Shown piece by piece: positions 34,606-43,162 of a stretch of DNA of 64,000 nt (position 1 is the first letter of the stretch; every line of letters begins with the position of its first letter). The translations under genes were made by a program, and so were the position numbers. The notes beneath the pieces are model-generated. The model was not told the origin of the DNA, did no database searches, and saw only the letters and a list, made by a program, of their open reading frames with translations. The stretch covers positions 1-64,000 of the forward strand of contig ONEW01000009.1 in the NCBI GenBank assembly GCA_900316935.1, written 5' to 3'. Source of the DNA: an uncultured Selenomonadales bacterium (lineage in GTDB: Bacteria > Bacillota > Negativicutes > Acidaminococcales > Acidaminococcaceae).

Positions 34606-35901
34606 ATGAAAGAATATACCTTCCATTACGGTCACGGCACCAAAACGTTCGCCCTGGACGAAAAGCGCGTCCTTGGTGAAATCGAGATGCCCGAAACGCC
34701 GGTCATGGAAAATGTGGAACAGGGCGTCCTTGATGCCATCAATCATCCTATCGGCTGCAAGCCCCTGGCTGAACTGGTGAAGCCCGGGGACACGGTGACC
34801 TTCGTGTGCAACGACCCGACCCGCGTCGCGAACAGTTTCGCCTTCATGCCGGTCCTGGTCGATGAATTGAACAAACTGGGCGTCCCGGACGAAAACATGC
34901 AGATTGTCTTCTCCCTGGGCACGCACCGCCTCATGACGCGCGAGGAAATGGCCGAAGGCGTCGGGGCCGCCGTAGCCGGCCGTCTCAAGATGTACAACAG
35001 CGACTGCAATGTAGCGGAAGACTTCGAATATTTCGGCACTACGGGCCGCTTTACGCCGGTCCTCATCAACAAGCGCATCTGCCACAGCGACCATGTCATT
35101 TTGACGGGTACCATCGTGCATCATTATTTCAGCGGCTACGGCGGGGGACGCAAGGCCGTTCTGCCGGGCTGCGCGGCCATGGAGACCGTGCGGCACAACC
35201 ACAGCTTCATGATGGATCCCCGTTCGGGGCTCGGCAAAACGACAGGGAATCCTGTGTACGAGGACCAGATGGAGGGCGTCAGACTGTGGGCGGACGCCAT
35301 GCAGAAGCGGGGCTGCAACGTGTTCCTGTTCAATGCCATCCTGGATGCGGAACACCGGTTCCTGCGCATGTTCGCCGGGGATTACGTGGCGGCCCATCAC
35401 GAAGCCTGCAAGTTCGTCGATGCGGTCTACGGCGTGAAGATCCGGCAAAAGGCCGATGTCGTCATCGTGTCCTGCGGCGGCTATCCGAAGGACATCAACG
35501 TCTACCAGATGCAGAAGACCATGGACAACTCCGTCTTGGCCTGCCGGCAGGGCGGCGTCGTCATCCTTCTGGCCGAATGCGAGGAAGGCAGCGGCAGCAA
35601 GGTCCTGGAAGAAACGTGCCGGCGCCTGAAGACGGCCGACGCTATCGAGGCGGAGCTCGGGAAGCGCTTCGTAATCGGTGCCAACAAAGCTTATGCCGTG
35701 ACGCGGCTGACCAAAAAGGCGCATTTCATCCTGGTGACGGGCCTGGACAAGCAGCTCGCCAGGGATATGCTCTTCACAGATGCCGTCTCTTCCGTGGAAG
35801 AGGCGCTCCAGGAAGCGGAACAGTTCGTGGGCAAGGATTACAGCGTCATCCTCATGCCGACAGGCAGCCTGACTGTGCCCCTGTACGACGGCGAAGAATA
35901 A
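34606..35901 (+). CDS. larA: LarA-family nickel-pincer racemase (lactate racemase-like)
   Basis: A 431-residue protein of the LarA family, whose founder interconverts D- and L-lactate using a nickel pincer nucleotide. Family residues align: VCNDPTR at 67-73, GTHR with His107, HHYFSGYGGGRKAVLPG with His173 and Lys183 (the cofactor-anchoring lysine), and His199. The substrate may be another alpha-hydroxy acid, since the family is broad. The larB, larC and larE genes that build the cofactor are not in the window, so they must be elsewhere. TAAGGAGGTCG precedes the ATG. Confidence 0.88.
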   Translation: MKEYTFHYGHGTKTFALDEKRVLGEIEMPETPVMENVEQGVLDAINHPIGCKPLAELVKPGDTVTFVCNDPTRVANSFAFMPVLVDELNKLGVPDENMQIVFSLGTHRLMTREEMAEGVGAAVAGRLKMYNSDCNVAEDFEYFGTTGRFTPVLINKRICHSDHVILTGTIVHHYFSGYGGGRKAVLPGCAAMETVRHNHSFMMDPRSGLGKTTGNPVYEDQMEGVRLWADAMQKRGCNVFLFNAILDAEHRFLRMFAGDYVAAHHEACKFVDAVYGVKIRQKADVVIVSCGGYPKDINVYQMQKTMDNSVLACRQGGVVILLAECEEGSGSKVLEETCRRLKTADAIEAELGKRFVIGANKAYAVTRLTKKAHFILVTGLDKQLARDMLFTDAVSSVEEALQEAEQFVGKDYSVILMPTGSLTVPLYDGEE

Positions 35902-35929
35902 ATCCGGGCTGCTGCGGAAACGGTTGGAA

Positions 35930-35960
35930 TCAAAAAGGCTCCCGCTCTGGCGGGAGCCTT
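35930..35960. terminator. Bidirectional terminator between larA and the GT9 gene
   Basis: An 11-bp stem AAGGCTCCCGC (35935-35945) with GCGGGAGCCTT (35950-35960) and a 4-base loop. The U-run is strong on the minus strand (TTTTT) and weak on the plus strand, so it mainly serves the minus-strand glycosyltransferase. Confidence 0.85.
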
Positions 35961-35968
35961 TCGTCGTC

Positions 35969-37047
35969 TTAACGAGGTCGGAAATCCAGGCTTTGAATGG
36001 CCTGCCAGACCATGTCGACCGTAATGAAGTCGAAACAGTCCGTTTTCGGGCACTTGTGGGGCCCGATGCAGATGTGCTTGCCGGAGCACGGCAGACAGGC
36101 GCTCACGGTACGGCAGTTTTCCGAAGAACCGCCGTAGATGGATGGCGAATTGTAAGAAAAGAGGGTGACCACCGGGCAGCCGGCCGCGGCGGCGATATGC
36201 GTGTTCCCGGTATCGAGCGTCACGTACAGGTTGACGCGGCGGCACAGGGCCACCGCCTGTTTGAACGTCGTTTTGCCAATCAGGTCGACGGCATATTCCT
36301 TGTGTTTCATCCGGCTGATGACCTGACGGACCCGTCCGGCATGGGCGGGGATACCGGTCAGGACGATGGCGGCACCATACGTTTCCACCAGTCGGTCCGC
36401 CAGTTCCGCGAACCGTTCCGGCCTCCAGTCTTTGCGTCCGTTCGTAGTCTGCACGCAGAATGCAGCCCGTTTGGCAGGCCTGATGCCCTGCTTGCGGAAA
36501 GCTTCCTGCAGCAGGGTTTCCACGGCATCCAGATCCGCCTTGTCCGAAGGGTTCAGGACCGGCGGCAGATAGGTGCCGTCCGTGTCATGGAAATAGCGGC
36601 GGAAGATTTCATAAAAACTTTCCGCCATGCGGTGTTCGTGGTAATCCCACCCGTCCAGCGGCAGATCGTCGGTGTAGAACAGCCGCTCCCACTTCAACTC
36701 CCAGCCCAGGGCGCGCTCCGCACTGATGCGGACCGGGATGCGGGCCAGCCATTTGATGAGGGTGACCCGTTCCCGCGGATCCAGGGAAATGCCTGTATCG
36801 AAGTGTTCCCTGCGCAGCCGCGACGCAATCTGGAAGGCCTGCTTCACGCCTCCCTTGCTGACATAATCATAAGGGATGAAATGGTCGACATCCGGCAGCA
36901 GGGACACGACATCCCGCATGTTTCCCGTGGAAAATAGGTGATTTCCGAATCAGGACGCATCTTTTTGATTTCCCGGATGGCGGACGACGTGATGATGATA
37001 TCTCCCAGATGCATCAATCCGTCGATGAATATCTTTTCTTTGACCAT
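35969..37047 (-). pseudogene. GT9 heptosyltransferase-like gene interrupted by a one-base frameshift
   Basis: The gene reads from ATG at 37047 (MVKEKIFIDGLMHLGDIIITS) in one frame to about 36930 and continues in another frame to 35969 (NMRDVVSLLPDVDHFIPYDYV and so on). Together they would give about 359 residues, a normal ADP-heptose:LPS heptosyltransferase (GT9) with the C-terminal LDTGNTHIAAAAGCPVV. The join lies in minus-strand TATTTTCC: one extra T would restore EITYF-STGNMRD. It may be a true mutation, a phase-variable site or a sequence error. GT9 enzymes add heptose to the LPS inner core in the cytoplasm. Confidence 0.85.
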
Positions 37048-37071
37048 GAGCTTCCTTTCCCGGCCGTCTTT

Positions 37072-38100
37072 TCACAGACGGCTTTTATAGATGATCCGCA
37101 GGACGCTGTACCAGAACATGCCCTGCAGGAACCCGGCGTAGTTTCCCTGACTGCGCTGGAACAGGCCCCATTCCTTGAAATCGTGGTAGTTTTCCGGGGT
37201 CCGCACCGGCGCCGTGTTGGCCAGGCTGTCCCAGGGGGACAGGTCCAGGTAGTGGCGCCACAGGGCGTCGTAGCGTGTCAAGACCATCTGCCACGGTTTG
37301 CGCCGTCCCGTCCAGTGGATGAACAGGGCGCTGTCGTCGGCTGCTTTGCCGCCGCCGTATTCGTTGCATCTTTTAGGTAAAAAGTAGTTGGACCCATCGA
37401 AAACCAGGTTCAGGATGTCCTGGCTCTGGCCCAGGAAACGGGTCTTCGGCTCCTTCTGGTAGGCGAAGGCGCGTTCCGTAATATGCTGCGCCAGCCAGGC
37501 CGGCACATCGACGACCATGATGCCGTCGTTGAAGTACTTGCCGCTTTTCAGTTTCAGGTAGCCCGCCCGGCGCGGGACTTCGTGCGGGACTTCGGAGCAG
37601 GCCCCCATGGCGGCCCCGTGCAGATCGAGCAGGAGCAGGGGCTTCAAGGAAGCCACGTTCATGGCGTCGGCGTCGATATAGATAAACCGGTCCGTGTAAG
37701 GCTGCAGAAGCAGCGGCATGACCATGCGCCCGTAGGTGATGCGGGAAAACCGTTCCACCTTGATATGGAAATCCTGGAACGGTTTCATGTCCAGCAGGCA
37801 GACGCGGCAGCGGCAGCGGAGGCGCCGTGCCAGTTCCTTTACTTTTTCCAGGTTGTCCTGTGTCGCCTCGTCGGTGAGGATGTGGGCCGTCACGGCAAGG
37901 TCCGGATTGTTCTGCACAACGGAAACGACGGATACCCCCATCATGCGGAAGAAGGGGGGATTCACGTTATACGCGATGTGACAGGGGGGCCTCGTATCGC
38001 CTGACGGCAGGAAATCGAAGTCCTTGACATCCAGAAGGAAGGTGTCCGTCCGGAAAAAATCAGGTGCGAATGTCTTCACAATGTGAAACTTCCTTTTCAT
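37072..38100 (-). CDS. GT8-family glycosyltransferase (LPS core type)
   Basis: A 342-residue galactosyl/glucosyltransferase of family GT8, with HIAYNVNPPFFRMMGVSVVSVVQNN near residue 40, the metal-binding DxD motif in FIYIDADAMNVASL and the conserved FNDGIMVVDVPAW. C-terminal lengths fit WaaI/WaaJ/WaaO-type LPS core enzymes. It precedes the broken GT9 gene on the same strand by about 25 bases, so the two form an operon. AAAGGAAG lies before the ATG. The acceptor is unknown. Confidence 0.9.
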   Translation of the reverse strand: MKRKFHIVKTFAPDFFRTDTFLLDVKDFDFLPSGDTRPPCHIAYNVNPPFFRMMGVSVVSVVQNNPDLAVTAHILTDEATQDNLEKVKELARRLRCRCRVCLLDMKPFQDFHIKVERFSRITYGRMVMPLLLQPYTDRFIYIDADAMNVASLKPLLLLDLHGAAMGACSEVPHEVPRRAGYLKLKSGKYFNDGIMVVDVPAWLAQHITERAFAYQKEPKTRFLGQSQDILNLVFDGSNYFLPKRCNEYGGGKAADDSALFIHWTGRRKPWQMVLTRYDALWRHYLDLSPWDSLANTAPVRTPENYHDFKEWGLFQRSQGNYAGFLQGMFWYSVLRIIYKSRL

Positions 38101-38205
38101 ATGTTAAAATATAGTAAATTGAAAGCAAAATCCAACATCCTAATTATACCATGATTTCCGGAAGAGTAAAAAAGGGCAATGTTAAACCTTTCTTTAAATA
38201 ATCTG

Positions 38206-38214
38206 TGATATAAT
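38206..38214 (+). promoter_or_regulatory. Extended -10 promoter of the epimerase gene
   Basis: TGA followed by TATAAT (38209-38214), with no clear -35 box. The predicted start of transcription (about 38221) lies after the first in-frame ATG at 38218, which supports a downstream start codon. Confidence 0.6.
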
Positions 38215-38265
38215 GTTATGACCACGATGTTTTCTTCAGACAGAACGGTGAAAAGGGTGAATCTA

Positions 38266-39267
38266 TTGAAACCATTTGATGCTTCGAAACGTATCCTTGT
38301 GACCGGCGCGGCCGGCTTTATCGGTTTCCACCTGTCCAAACGGCTGCTGGAGGCCGGGGTGCAGGTTGCAGGTATTGACAATTTAAATGATTATTATGAT
38401 CCGGCGTTGAAGGAGAGCCGCCTGGCGATCCTGCGGCAGTTCCCGCAGTTCACGTTTGTGAAGGGCGACATCGCCGATTGTGACGTGGTGGAAAAACTGT
38501 TCAGGGAATCCGCCCCGGATATCGTCGTCAATCTGGCGGCCCAGGCGGGCGTGCGCTACAGCATCGACCATCCCCGGTCCTACATCGACTCCAACATCAT
38601 CGGCTTCTTCAACGTGCTGGAAGCCTGCCGGCACCATCCGGTGGAGCATCTGCTTTTTGCGTCCAGCTCGTCCGTGTACGGCAACCAGGAAAAGACGCCC
38701 TTTGCCACGACGGACCCTGTCGACCATCCCATCAGCCTCTACGCGGCCACGAAAAAGTCCGATGAACTGATGGCCTTCACCTACAGCCACCTGTACGGCA
38801 TCCCTGCCACGGGCCTGCGCTTCTTTACGGTCTACGGTCCCTACGGCCGCCCCGATATGGCCTACTTCAAATTCGCCGACCTGATCCGTCAGGGGCAGCC
38901 CATCAAGGTCTACAACCACGGCGACATGCTGCGCGACTTCACCTACGTCGACGACATCGTCCAGGGCATCGTGAACATGCTCTGCAATCCGCCGGCCCCC
39001 ATGGGCGGCAAGGAAACGGCGCGCTACAAGCTCTACAACATCGGCAACAACAAGCCGGTCCGCCTCCTGGACTTCATCACCACCCTGGAGAAGGTCCTGG
39101 GCCGCACGGCGGAAAAGGAGTTCCTGCCCATGCAGCCCGGCGACGTGTACCAGACCTGCGCCGACGTGAGCGGACTGGAACGGGACTTCGGCTTCCGCCC
39201 GGCGACGGATATCGCGACGGGCCTGGCCTGCTTCGCACAATGGTATAAGGAATATTACAGACTGTAA
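38266..39267 (+). CDS. NAD-dependent UDP-sugar epimerase (UDP-glucuronate 4-epimerase-like)
   Basis: An extended SDR of about 333 residues with the NAD motif LVTGAAGFIGFHLSKRL, the UDP-uronate epimerase-type segment IDNLNDYYDPALKESRL, catalytic SSSSVYG and the YxxxK of LYAATKKSDEL. It likely converts UDP-glucuronate to UDP-galacturonate for surface glycans. I prefer the TTG at 38266 (MKPFDASKRILV), which follows AAAAGGG by about 9 bases. The ATG at 38218 lies upstream of the predicted transcription start, and GTG codons at 38248 and 38257 are further alternatives. Confidence 0.88.
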   Translation: MKPFDASKRILVTGAAGFIGFHLSKRLLEAGVQVAGIDNLNDYYDPALKESRLAILRQFPQFTFVKGDIADCDVVEKLFRESAPDIVVNLAAQAGVRYSIDHPRSYIDSNIIGFFNVLEACRHHPVEHLLFASSSSVYGNQEKTPFATTDPVDHPISLYAATKKSDELMAFTYSHLYGIPATGLRFFTVYGPYGRPDMAYFKFADLIRQGQPIKVYNHGDMLRDFTYVDDIVQGIVNMLCNPPAPMGGKETARYKLYNIGNNKPVRLLDFITTLEKVLGRTAEKEFLPMQPGDVYQTCADVSGLERDFGFRPATDIATGLACFAQWYKEYYRL

Positions 39268-39305
39268 ACGGCAGAGCGGAAACGCAAAACCGGACACCAT
39301 GCTGC

Positions 39306-39356
39306 CAGTAAAAAACGGCGGGCGCCTTTCATGACAAAGCGCCCGCCGTTTTTACT
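39306..39356. terminator. Bidirectional terminator between the epimerase and phosphoethanolamine transferase genes
   Basis: A long stem: CAGTAAAAA plus CGGCGGGCGC pairs with GCGCCCGCCG plus TTTTTACTG around a 13-base loop. Both strands end in a U-run, suiting the two convergent genes. Confidence 0.92.
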
Positions 39357-39398
39357 GTAACGGGCCTTAGCGGGAGGAAAGGCCCTTATTCCGTTTGT

Positions 39399-41216
39399 CT
39401 ATCCTTTCGTGTCGTCTTTGATCCAGGCACGGCCTGCGTTCGTCTTCAGCATGTCGCGCGTGAACCGGAACCGCGGCGAGGCCAGGCAGTTTTCTTCCTT
39501 GAAGCGGTCCGACCGGATGTCGAAGATCCCGCAGACCAGCTCATAGGCCAGATCCGTCGTAAAGTAGAGGTCCTTGTGGTCCCGCAGCGTTTTCACGATG
39601 TGGCCGTGCTTTTCCCGGTATTCATCGGAAAACCAGGCGAAAAGGGGGACGCGCACCGTGGCGAACCCGTCGAAATTGGCCGAACGGCGCTTGTCCGGAA
39701 TGGTGCCGTGGTCCGAAAAGTAGAGCATGGCCTGCAGATTCAGGTGTTCCTGGCAGTAGTCGTGGATGGATTGCAGGATATGGTCTGTATAGGCCACGGT
39801 GTTTTCATAGTTCGGGATCAGGTCGTACTTACCGGGCTCACCGAATTTCGTGAAGGCCGGCGGGTAACGGTTCTCGAAATTGAAGTGGCTGCCTATCAGG
39901 TGGACGACGACGAAATTATCCTGGTTTTGCGGCACTTCCTTCAGGTAGGCCAGCAGGGACTCGTCGTACTGTACTTCGTTCAGGTTCTGCTTCGTCCACT
40001 TGGCCACGTCGCTCGTGTTTGCGACCAGCGTGACCGGCGTATCCGCCGAACCCAGGTGGCCCTGGTTGCTGTACCAGTACACGCGGTAGCCCGCCTTGTG
40101 CGCTATATCGACGATGGACGCCGACGTGTAGAACTTCGTTCCTTCGTCGTACTGGTTGAATTCCGTCAGGGCACGCTCCAGGCTCGTCACGGTCTGGTCC
40201 GCGCTGGCATAGGCGTGGGGGAACAGGATGTAGTGGTCGTCCTGTTTGCAACGGGACAGCCAGGGCGTGGTCTCTTCCGGATAGTCTTCCGTGAACGCCT
40301 TCATGTAGTCCCTCGACTCCGATTCGCCGATGACGAGGACGATGGACGACGGTTTGGCGAAGCCCGGTCTGGCGGGCGTAACGTGCAGGTCCTTCAGGAT
40401 TTCCGCCCGGGAGTCGGCATAGAGCTTCGTCGTCCGGAAATAGTCCTTCACGTCGAGGTAGAGCTCCACGATGCCCGTGCGGGGGAAGAGGGGCTTGCGC
40501 CCGCAGAAGAAGTACGACGTCAGGAAGAGGAACGTCCCTGCCGCCAGAACGACCGTGACCGGATTCACGCGGATGAGGCGGGGCGCTGTCACGGCAGCGC
40601 CGCAGAAGGCGGCAGCCACCACAACCAGGAGGGCCGCCGTGCCGAAGACGGCCTTTTTCGGCATGGATTTGAAGAACTCGATGATTTCATTGTAGTCTGT
40701 TTCCTGGAGGAGCATCATGGCCCCGTCGTTTACGCAGGTGCCGTAGACGGCATAATAAGCGAACTGCAGGAGGGGCACGGCCAGAAAGGCCGCCTCAAGC
40801 AGGGCCGTCAGTACGAGCAGCACCGTCACGGCGGCGCGGGGCAGGAACGGCGCCGACAGGACCAGTACCTGGAACGATGTGAACCAGCCCGTCAGATAGA
40901 GGCCGAAGACCACGTCCAGATGAAATCCGAAATCACTGGACACCTTGTGGTTCGTGATAAAGTACAGCAGGGGGTAGGCTGTAATCCAGCCCAGTCCGGT
41001 GAGAAAGGCCGGCACAAAGAGGCTGCCCGTCAGGGGCAGGCCTGCCAGGGCAGCCGGCAGGACGGACAGGACGGCGCAAGGGACAAACCGCCGCAGCTGC
41101 AGGTATTCGGCTTTATGTCCCAGTCCGTGGGACGCTTTGACATAAAACAGGTAGGAGAGTACGTAGAAAACCGCCATGGCCAGCAGATAGACCGGGCGGA
41201 TAGCGAAATCTTGCAT
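39399..41216 (-). CDS. Phosphoethanolamine transferase/sulfatase-family membrane enzyme (EptA/CptA-like)
   Basis: A 605-residue inner-membrane enzyme with five or six N-terminal helices (about 1-225) and a periplasmic alkaline-phosphatase-like domain. The nucleophile region reads VLVIGESESRDYMKAF, with Ser in place of the Thr of EptA, as in CptA-type enzymes. The metal site YFSDHGTIPDKRR and HLIGSHFNFENRYP are visible. Such enzymes add phosphoethanolamine to lipid A or LPS core heptose, often affecting polymyxin sensitivity. I chose the ATG at 41216 because GGAAAGGAA lies just upstream; one at 41243 lacks a site. Confidence 0.85.
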   Translation of the reverse strand: MQDFAIRPVYLLAMAVFYVLSYLFYVKASHGLGHKAEYLQLRRFVPCAVLSVLPAALAGLPLTGSLFVPAFLTGLGWITAYPLLYFITNHKVSSDFGFHLDVVFGLYLTGWFTSFQVLVLSAPFLPRAAVTVLLVLTALLEAAFLAVPLLQFAYYAVYGTCVNDGAMMLLQETDYNEIIEFFKSMPKKAVFGTAALLVVVAAAFCGAAVTAPRLIRVNPVTVVLAAGTFLFLTSYFFCGRKPLFPRTGIVELYLDVKDYFRTTKLYADSRAEILKDLHVTPARPGFAKPSSIVLVIGESESRDYMKAFTEDYPEETTPWLSRCKQDDHYILFPHAYASADQTVTSLERALTEFNQYDEGTKFYTSASIVDIAHKAGYRVYWYSNQGHLGSADTPVTLVANTSDVAKWTKQNLNEVQYDESLLAYLKEVPQNQDNFVVVHLIGSHFNFENRYPPAFTKFGEPGKYDLIPNYENTVAYTDHILQSIHDYCQEHLNLQAMLYFSDHGTIPDKRRSANFDGFATVRVPLFAWFSDEYREKHGHIVKTLRDHKDLYFTTDLAYELVCGIFDIRSDRFKEENCLASPRFRFTRDMLKTNAGRAWIKDDTKG

Positions 41217-41372
41217 AAAACTGTTCCTTTCCAATGGTTCCATTTTGTTCCGTATCCTTTATTTTAACATGATTTGCCTGCTTTGGGCAGGCGGTTTTCC
41301 ATCCTGTTGCGAAAATTCGGACAGGGGACACGGGCAAAGGACCGGTTCCGGTTGTTTCCTGTCACGTAAAAA

Positions 41373-41381
41373 TGATATAAT
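41373..41381 (+). promoter_or_regulatory. Extended -10 promoter for the GT8-GT2-sugar transferase operon
   Basis: TGA followed by TATAAT (41376-41381), 32 bases before the ATG at 41413; no good -35 box. The 41244-41400 region also holds a small GCCTGC/GCAGGC hairpin near 41277-41291. Confidence 0.6.
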
Positions 41382-41412
41382 GATTCAATAATGCAGAGAA
41401 CAGGAGGCCATC

Positions 41413-42360
41413 ATGGGCGAAGAGAGAACGAACCGGATATCCGTCGTCCTGGCGGCCGACGACAACTATGCCCAGCATGCCGCCGTGGCCATGGCTTCGG
41501 TCCTGGCCAACACGGCCGTACCGGAACAGGTGGCATTCTGGCTGATTGATGACGGCATCTCATCCCGCAACAAGGACAAGGTACGGCAGACCGTGGCGCG
41601 CTGGCACAGCCGTGTTTCTTTCCTGACCATCAAGAACAAGGAACTGGAACAGGGGTTCGTAAGCGGCCCCATCTCCCGGACGGCCTATTTCCGGCTGGAC
41701 ATTCCGGACATCGTGCCGGCAGACGTGGAACGGGTCATCTATCTCGACTGCGACCTGCTGGTCCTCGACGATATCCGCCTCCTCTGGCAGACGGACTTGG
41801 CGGGAAATCCCCTGGGCGCGGCGGAGGATCCGGGCATCCTCACGTCGGCCGGGAAAAAGCGGAACAAAACGGAGGCCTTCGGCTGGAGGGAAGAAGATTC
41901 CTATTTCAATTCCGGCGTCCTGGTGATCGATGTGGCGCAGTGGCGCGTCCGGGATTACGCGAAACAGCTGCGGGCCCTGTTGGCGAAGAACCGGTACCGC
42001 CATCATGACCAGGATGCCCTGAATGAGCTTTTCGAGGGGCATTGGACACCCATTCCGCTGCGCTGGAACGTCATTCCGCCGGTCTTCCACCTGGGGTGGG
42101 GCGTGCTGAAGGACACCCGTGCCCGCCGGCAGGCCCTGGAGGCCCTGCGGGACGCGGCCATCGTGCACTATGCCGGTGGGTATAAGCCTTGGGAATACGA
42201 CTGTAAGCCGGGGTTCAATGAAAAATATTACGGATATCTGCACCTGTCCGGCTTCAAGGATGCGGTGATGCCCCAGCCGGGCAAAAACAAGAGCCATTCG
42301 TGGAGCCATGAAGCGGCACGGCTGCGCTGGGCCGCCTTCTGGAACAAGGTGCTGCCCTGA
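41413..42360 (+). CDS. GT8-family glycosyltransferase
   Basis: A 315-residue GT8 enzyme with the N-terminal ADDNYAQHAAVAMASVLANT, the DxD motif VIYLDCDLLVLDDI and the NSGVLVIDVAQWR and HHDQDALNELF motifs. It probably transfers glucose or galactose from a UDP-sugar to LPS or capsule in the cytoplasm. It differs from the GT8 at 37072-38100. AGGAGGCC precedes the ATG. It begins a four-gene run with GT2, an initiating transferase and GtrA. Confidence 0.92.
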   Translation: MGEERTNRISVVLAADDNYAQHAAVAMASVLANTAVPEQVAFWLIDDGISSRNKDKVRQTVARWHSRVSFLTIKNKELEQGFVSGPISRTAYFRLDIPDIVPADVERVIYLDCDLLVLDDIRLLWQTDLAGNPLGAAEDPGILTSAGKKRNKTEAFGWREEDSYFNSGVLVIDVAQWRVRDYAKQLRALLAKNRYRHHDQDALNELFEGHWTPIPLRWNVIPPVFHLGWGVLKDTRARRQALEALRDAAIVHYAGGYKPWEYDCKPGFNEKYYGYLHLSGFKDAVMPQPGKNKSHSWSHEAARLRWAAFWNKVLP

Positions 42361-42382
42361 AAAAGGCGCCGGAGGACTGTCT

Positions 42383-43150
42383 ATGACACGGTTATGCGTC
42401 ATCATCCTGACGATGAATGAAGAAAAGAATATCGGGGCGGCCATCGCCAATGCGCAGCAGGTGGCGGACGATGTCCTGCTCATCGACAGCGGCAGTACGG
42501 ACCGGACGCTGGAAATCGCGCAGGCGGCAGGGGCCCGGGCGGTGTATCATGCCCTGGACGGGGATTTCGCGGCCCAGCGGGATTTCGCCCTGACGCAGAC
42601 CGATGCGGACTGGGTGCTCTATCTGGATGCGGACGAGCAGCTGAACGACGCACTGCAGGCGGCCGTCCGCAAAGCGGTGGCAGGCGCCCCGTCAAAACAG
42701 TACGTGCTGCAGCGCAAAACCGTGGCCTTCGGGCGCACATACAACCACGGCGCCATGCGGCCGGACTATGTGCCCCGCCTGTTCCCGCGCGGTACCGTGC
42801 ACTGGACCGGCAAGGTCCACGAACGGCCCGTGTGCGGCCTGCCGGCCGTGACACTGCCCGGGTATGTGGAACATTACACGTATGAGAGCTGGCAGGCCTG
42901 GGCCCGGAAGGCGAACCATTACACGACCATCTGGGCGGAAGACAGCTACGCCCGGGGAAAACGCGTCGGCGGAAGCGCCGCCGTGACGCACAGCCTGGCG
43001 GGCTTCGTGAAGGTGTTCTTCCTGCGCGCCGGCTTCCTCGACGGCTGGCCCGGCATCTACCTGTGTTTCTGCCACTGGTTCTATACGATGCTGAAATACA
43101 TGAAGCTTTACCATCTGCAGCAAAAAGAAGACAGACGCAAGGGGGAGTAA
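42383..43150 (+). CDS. GT2-family glycosyltransferase (WaaE/LgtF-like)
   Basis: A 255-residue GT-A glycosyltransferase with LCVIILTMNEEKNI at the start, DSGSTDRTLEIA, the metal-binding LYLDADEQL and the downstream HWTGKVHERPV typical of LPS core beta-1,4-glucosyltransferases such as WaaE. GGAGGA precedes the ATG at 42383. It begins 22 bases after the GT8 gene and is followed 12 bases later by the initiating sugar transferase. Confidence 0.9.
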   Translation: MTRLCVIILTMNEEKNIGAAIANAQQVADDVLLIDSGSTDRTLEIAQAAGARAVYHALDGDFAAQRDFALTQTDADWVLYLDADEQLNDALQAAVRKAVAGAPSKQYVLQRKTVAFGRTYNHGAMRPDYVPRLFPRGTVHWTGKVHERPVCGLPAVTLPGYVEHYTYESWQAWARKANHYTTIWAEDSYARGKRVGGSAAVTHSLAGFVKVFFLRAGFLDGWPGIYLCFCHWFYTMLKYMKLYHLQQKEDRRKGE

Positions 43151-43162
43151 GGAGTTTTTGCA

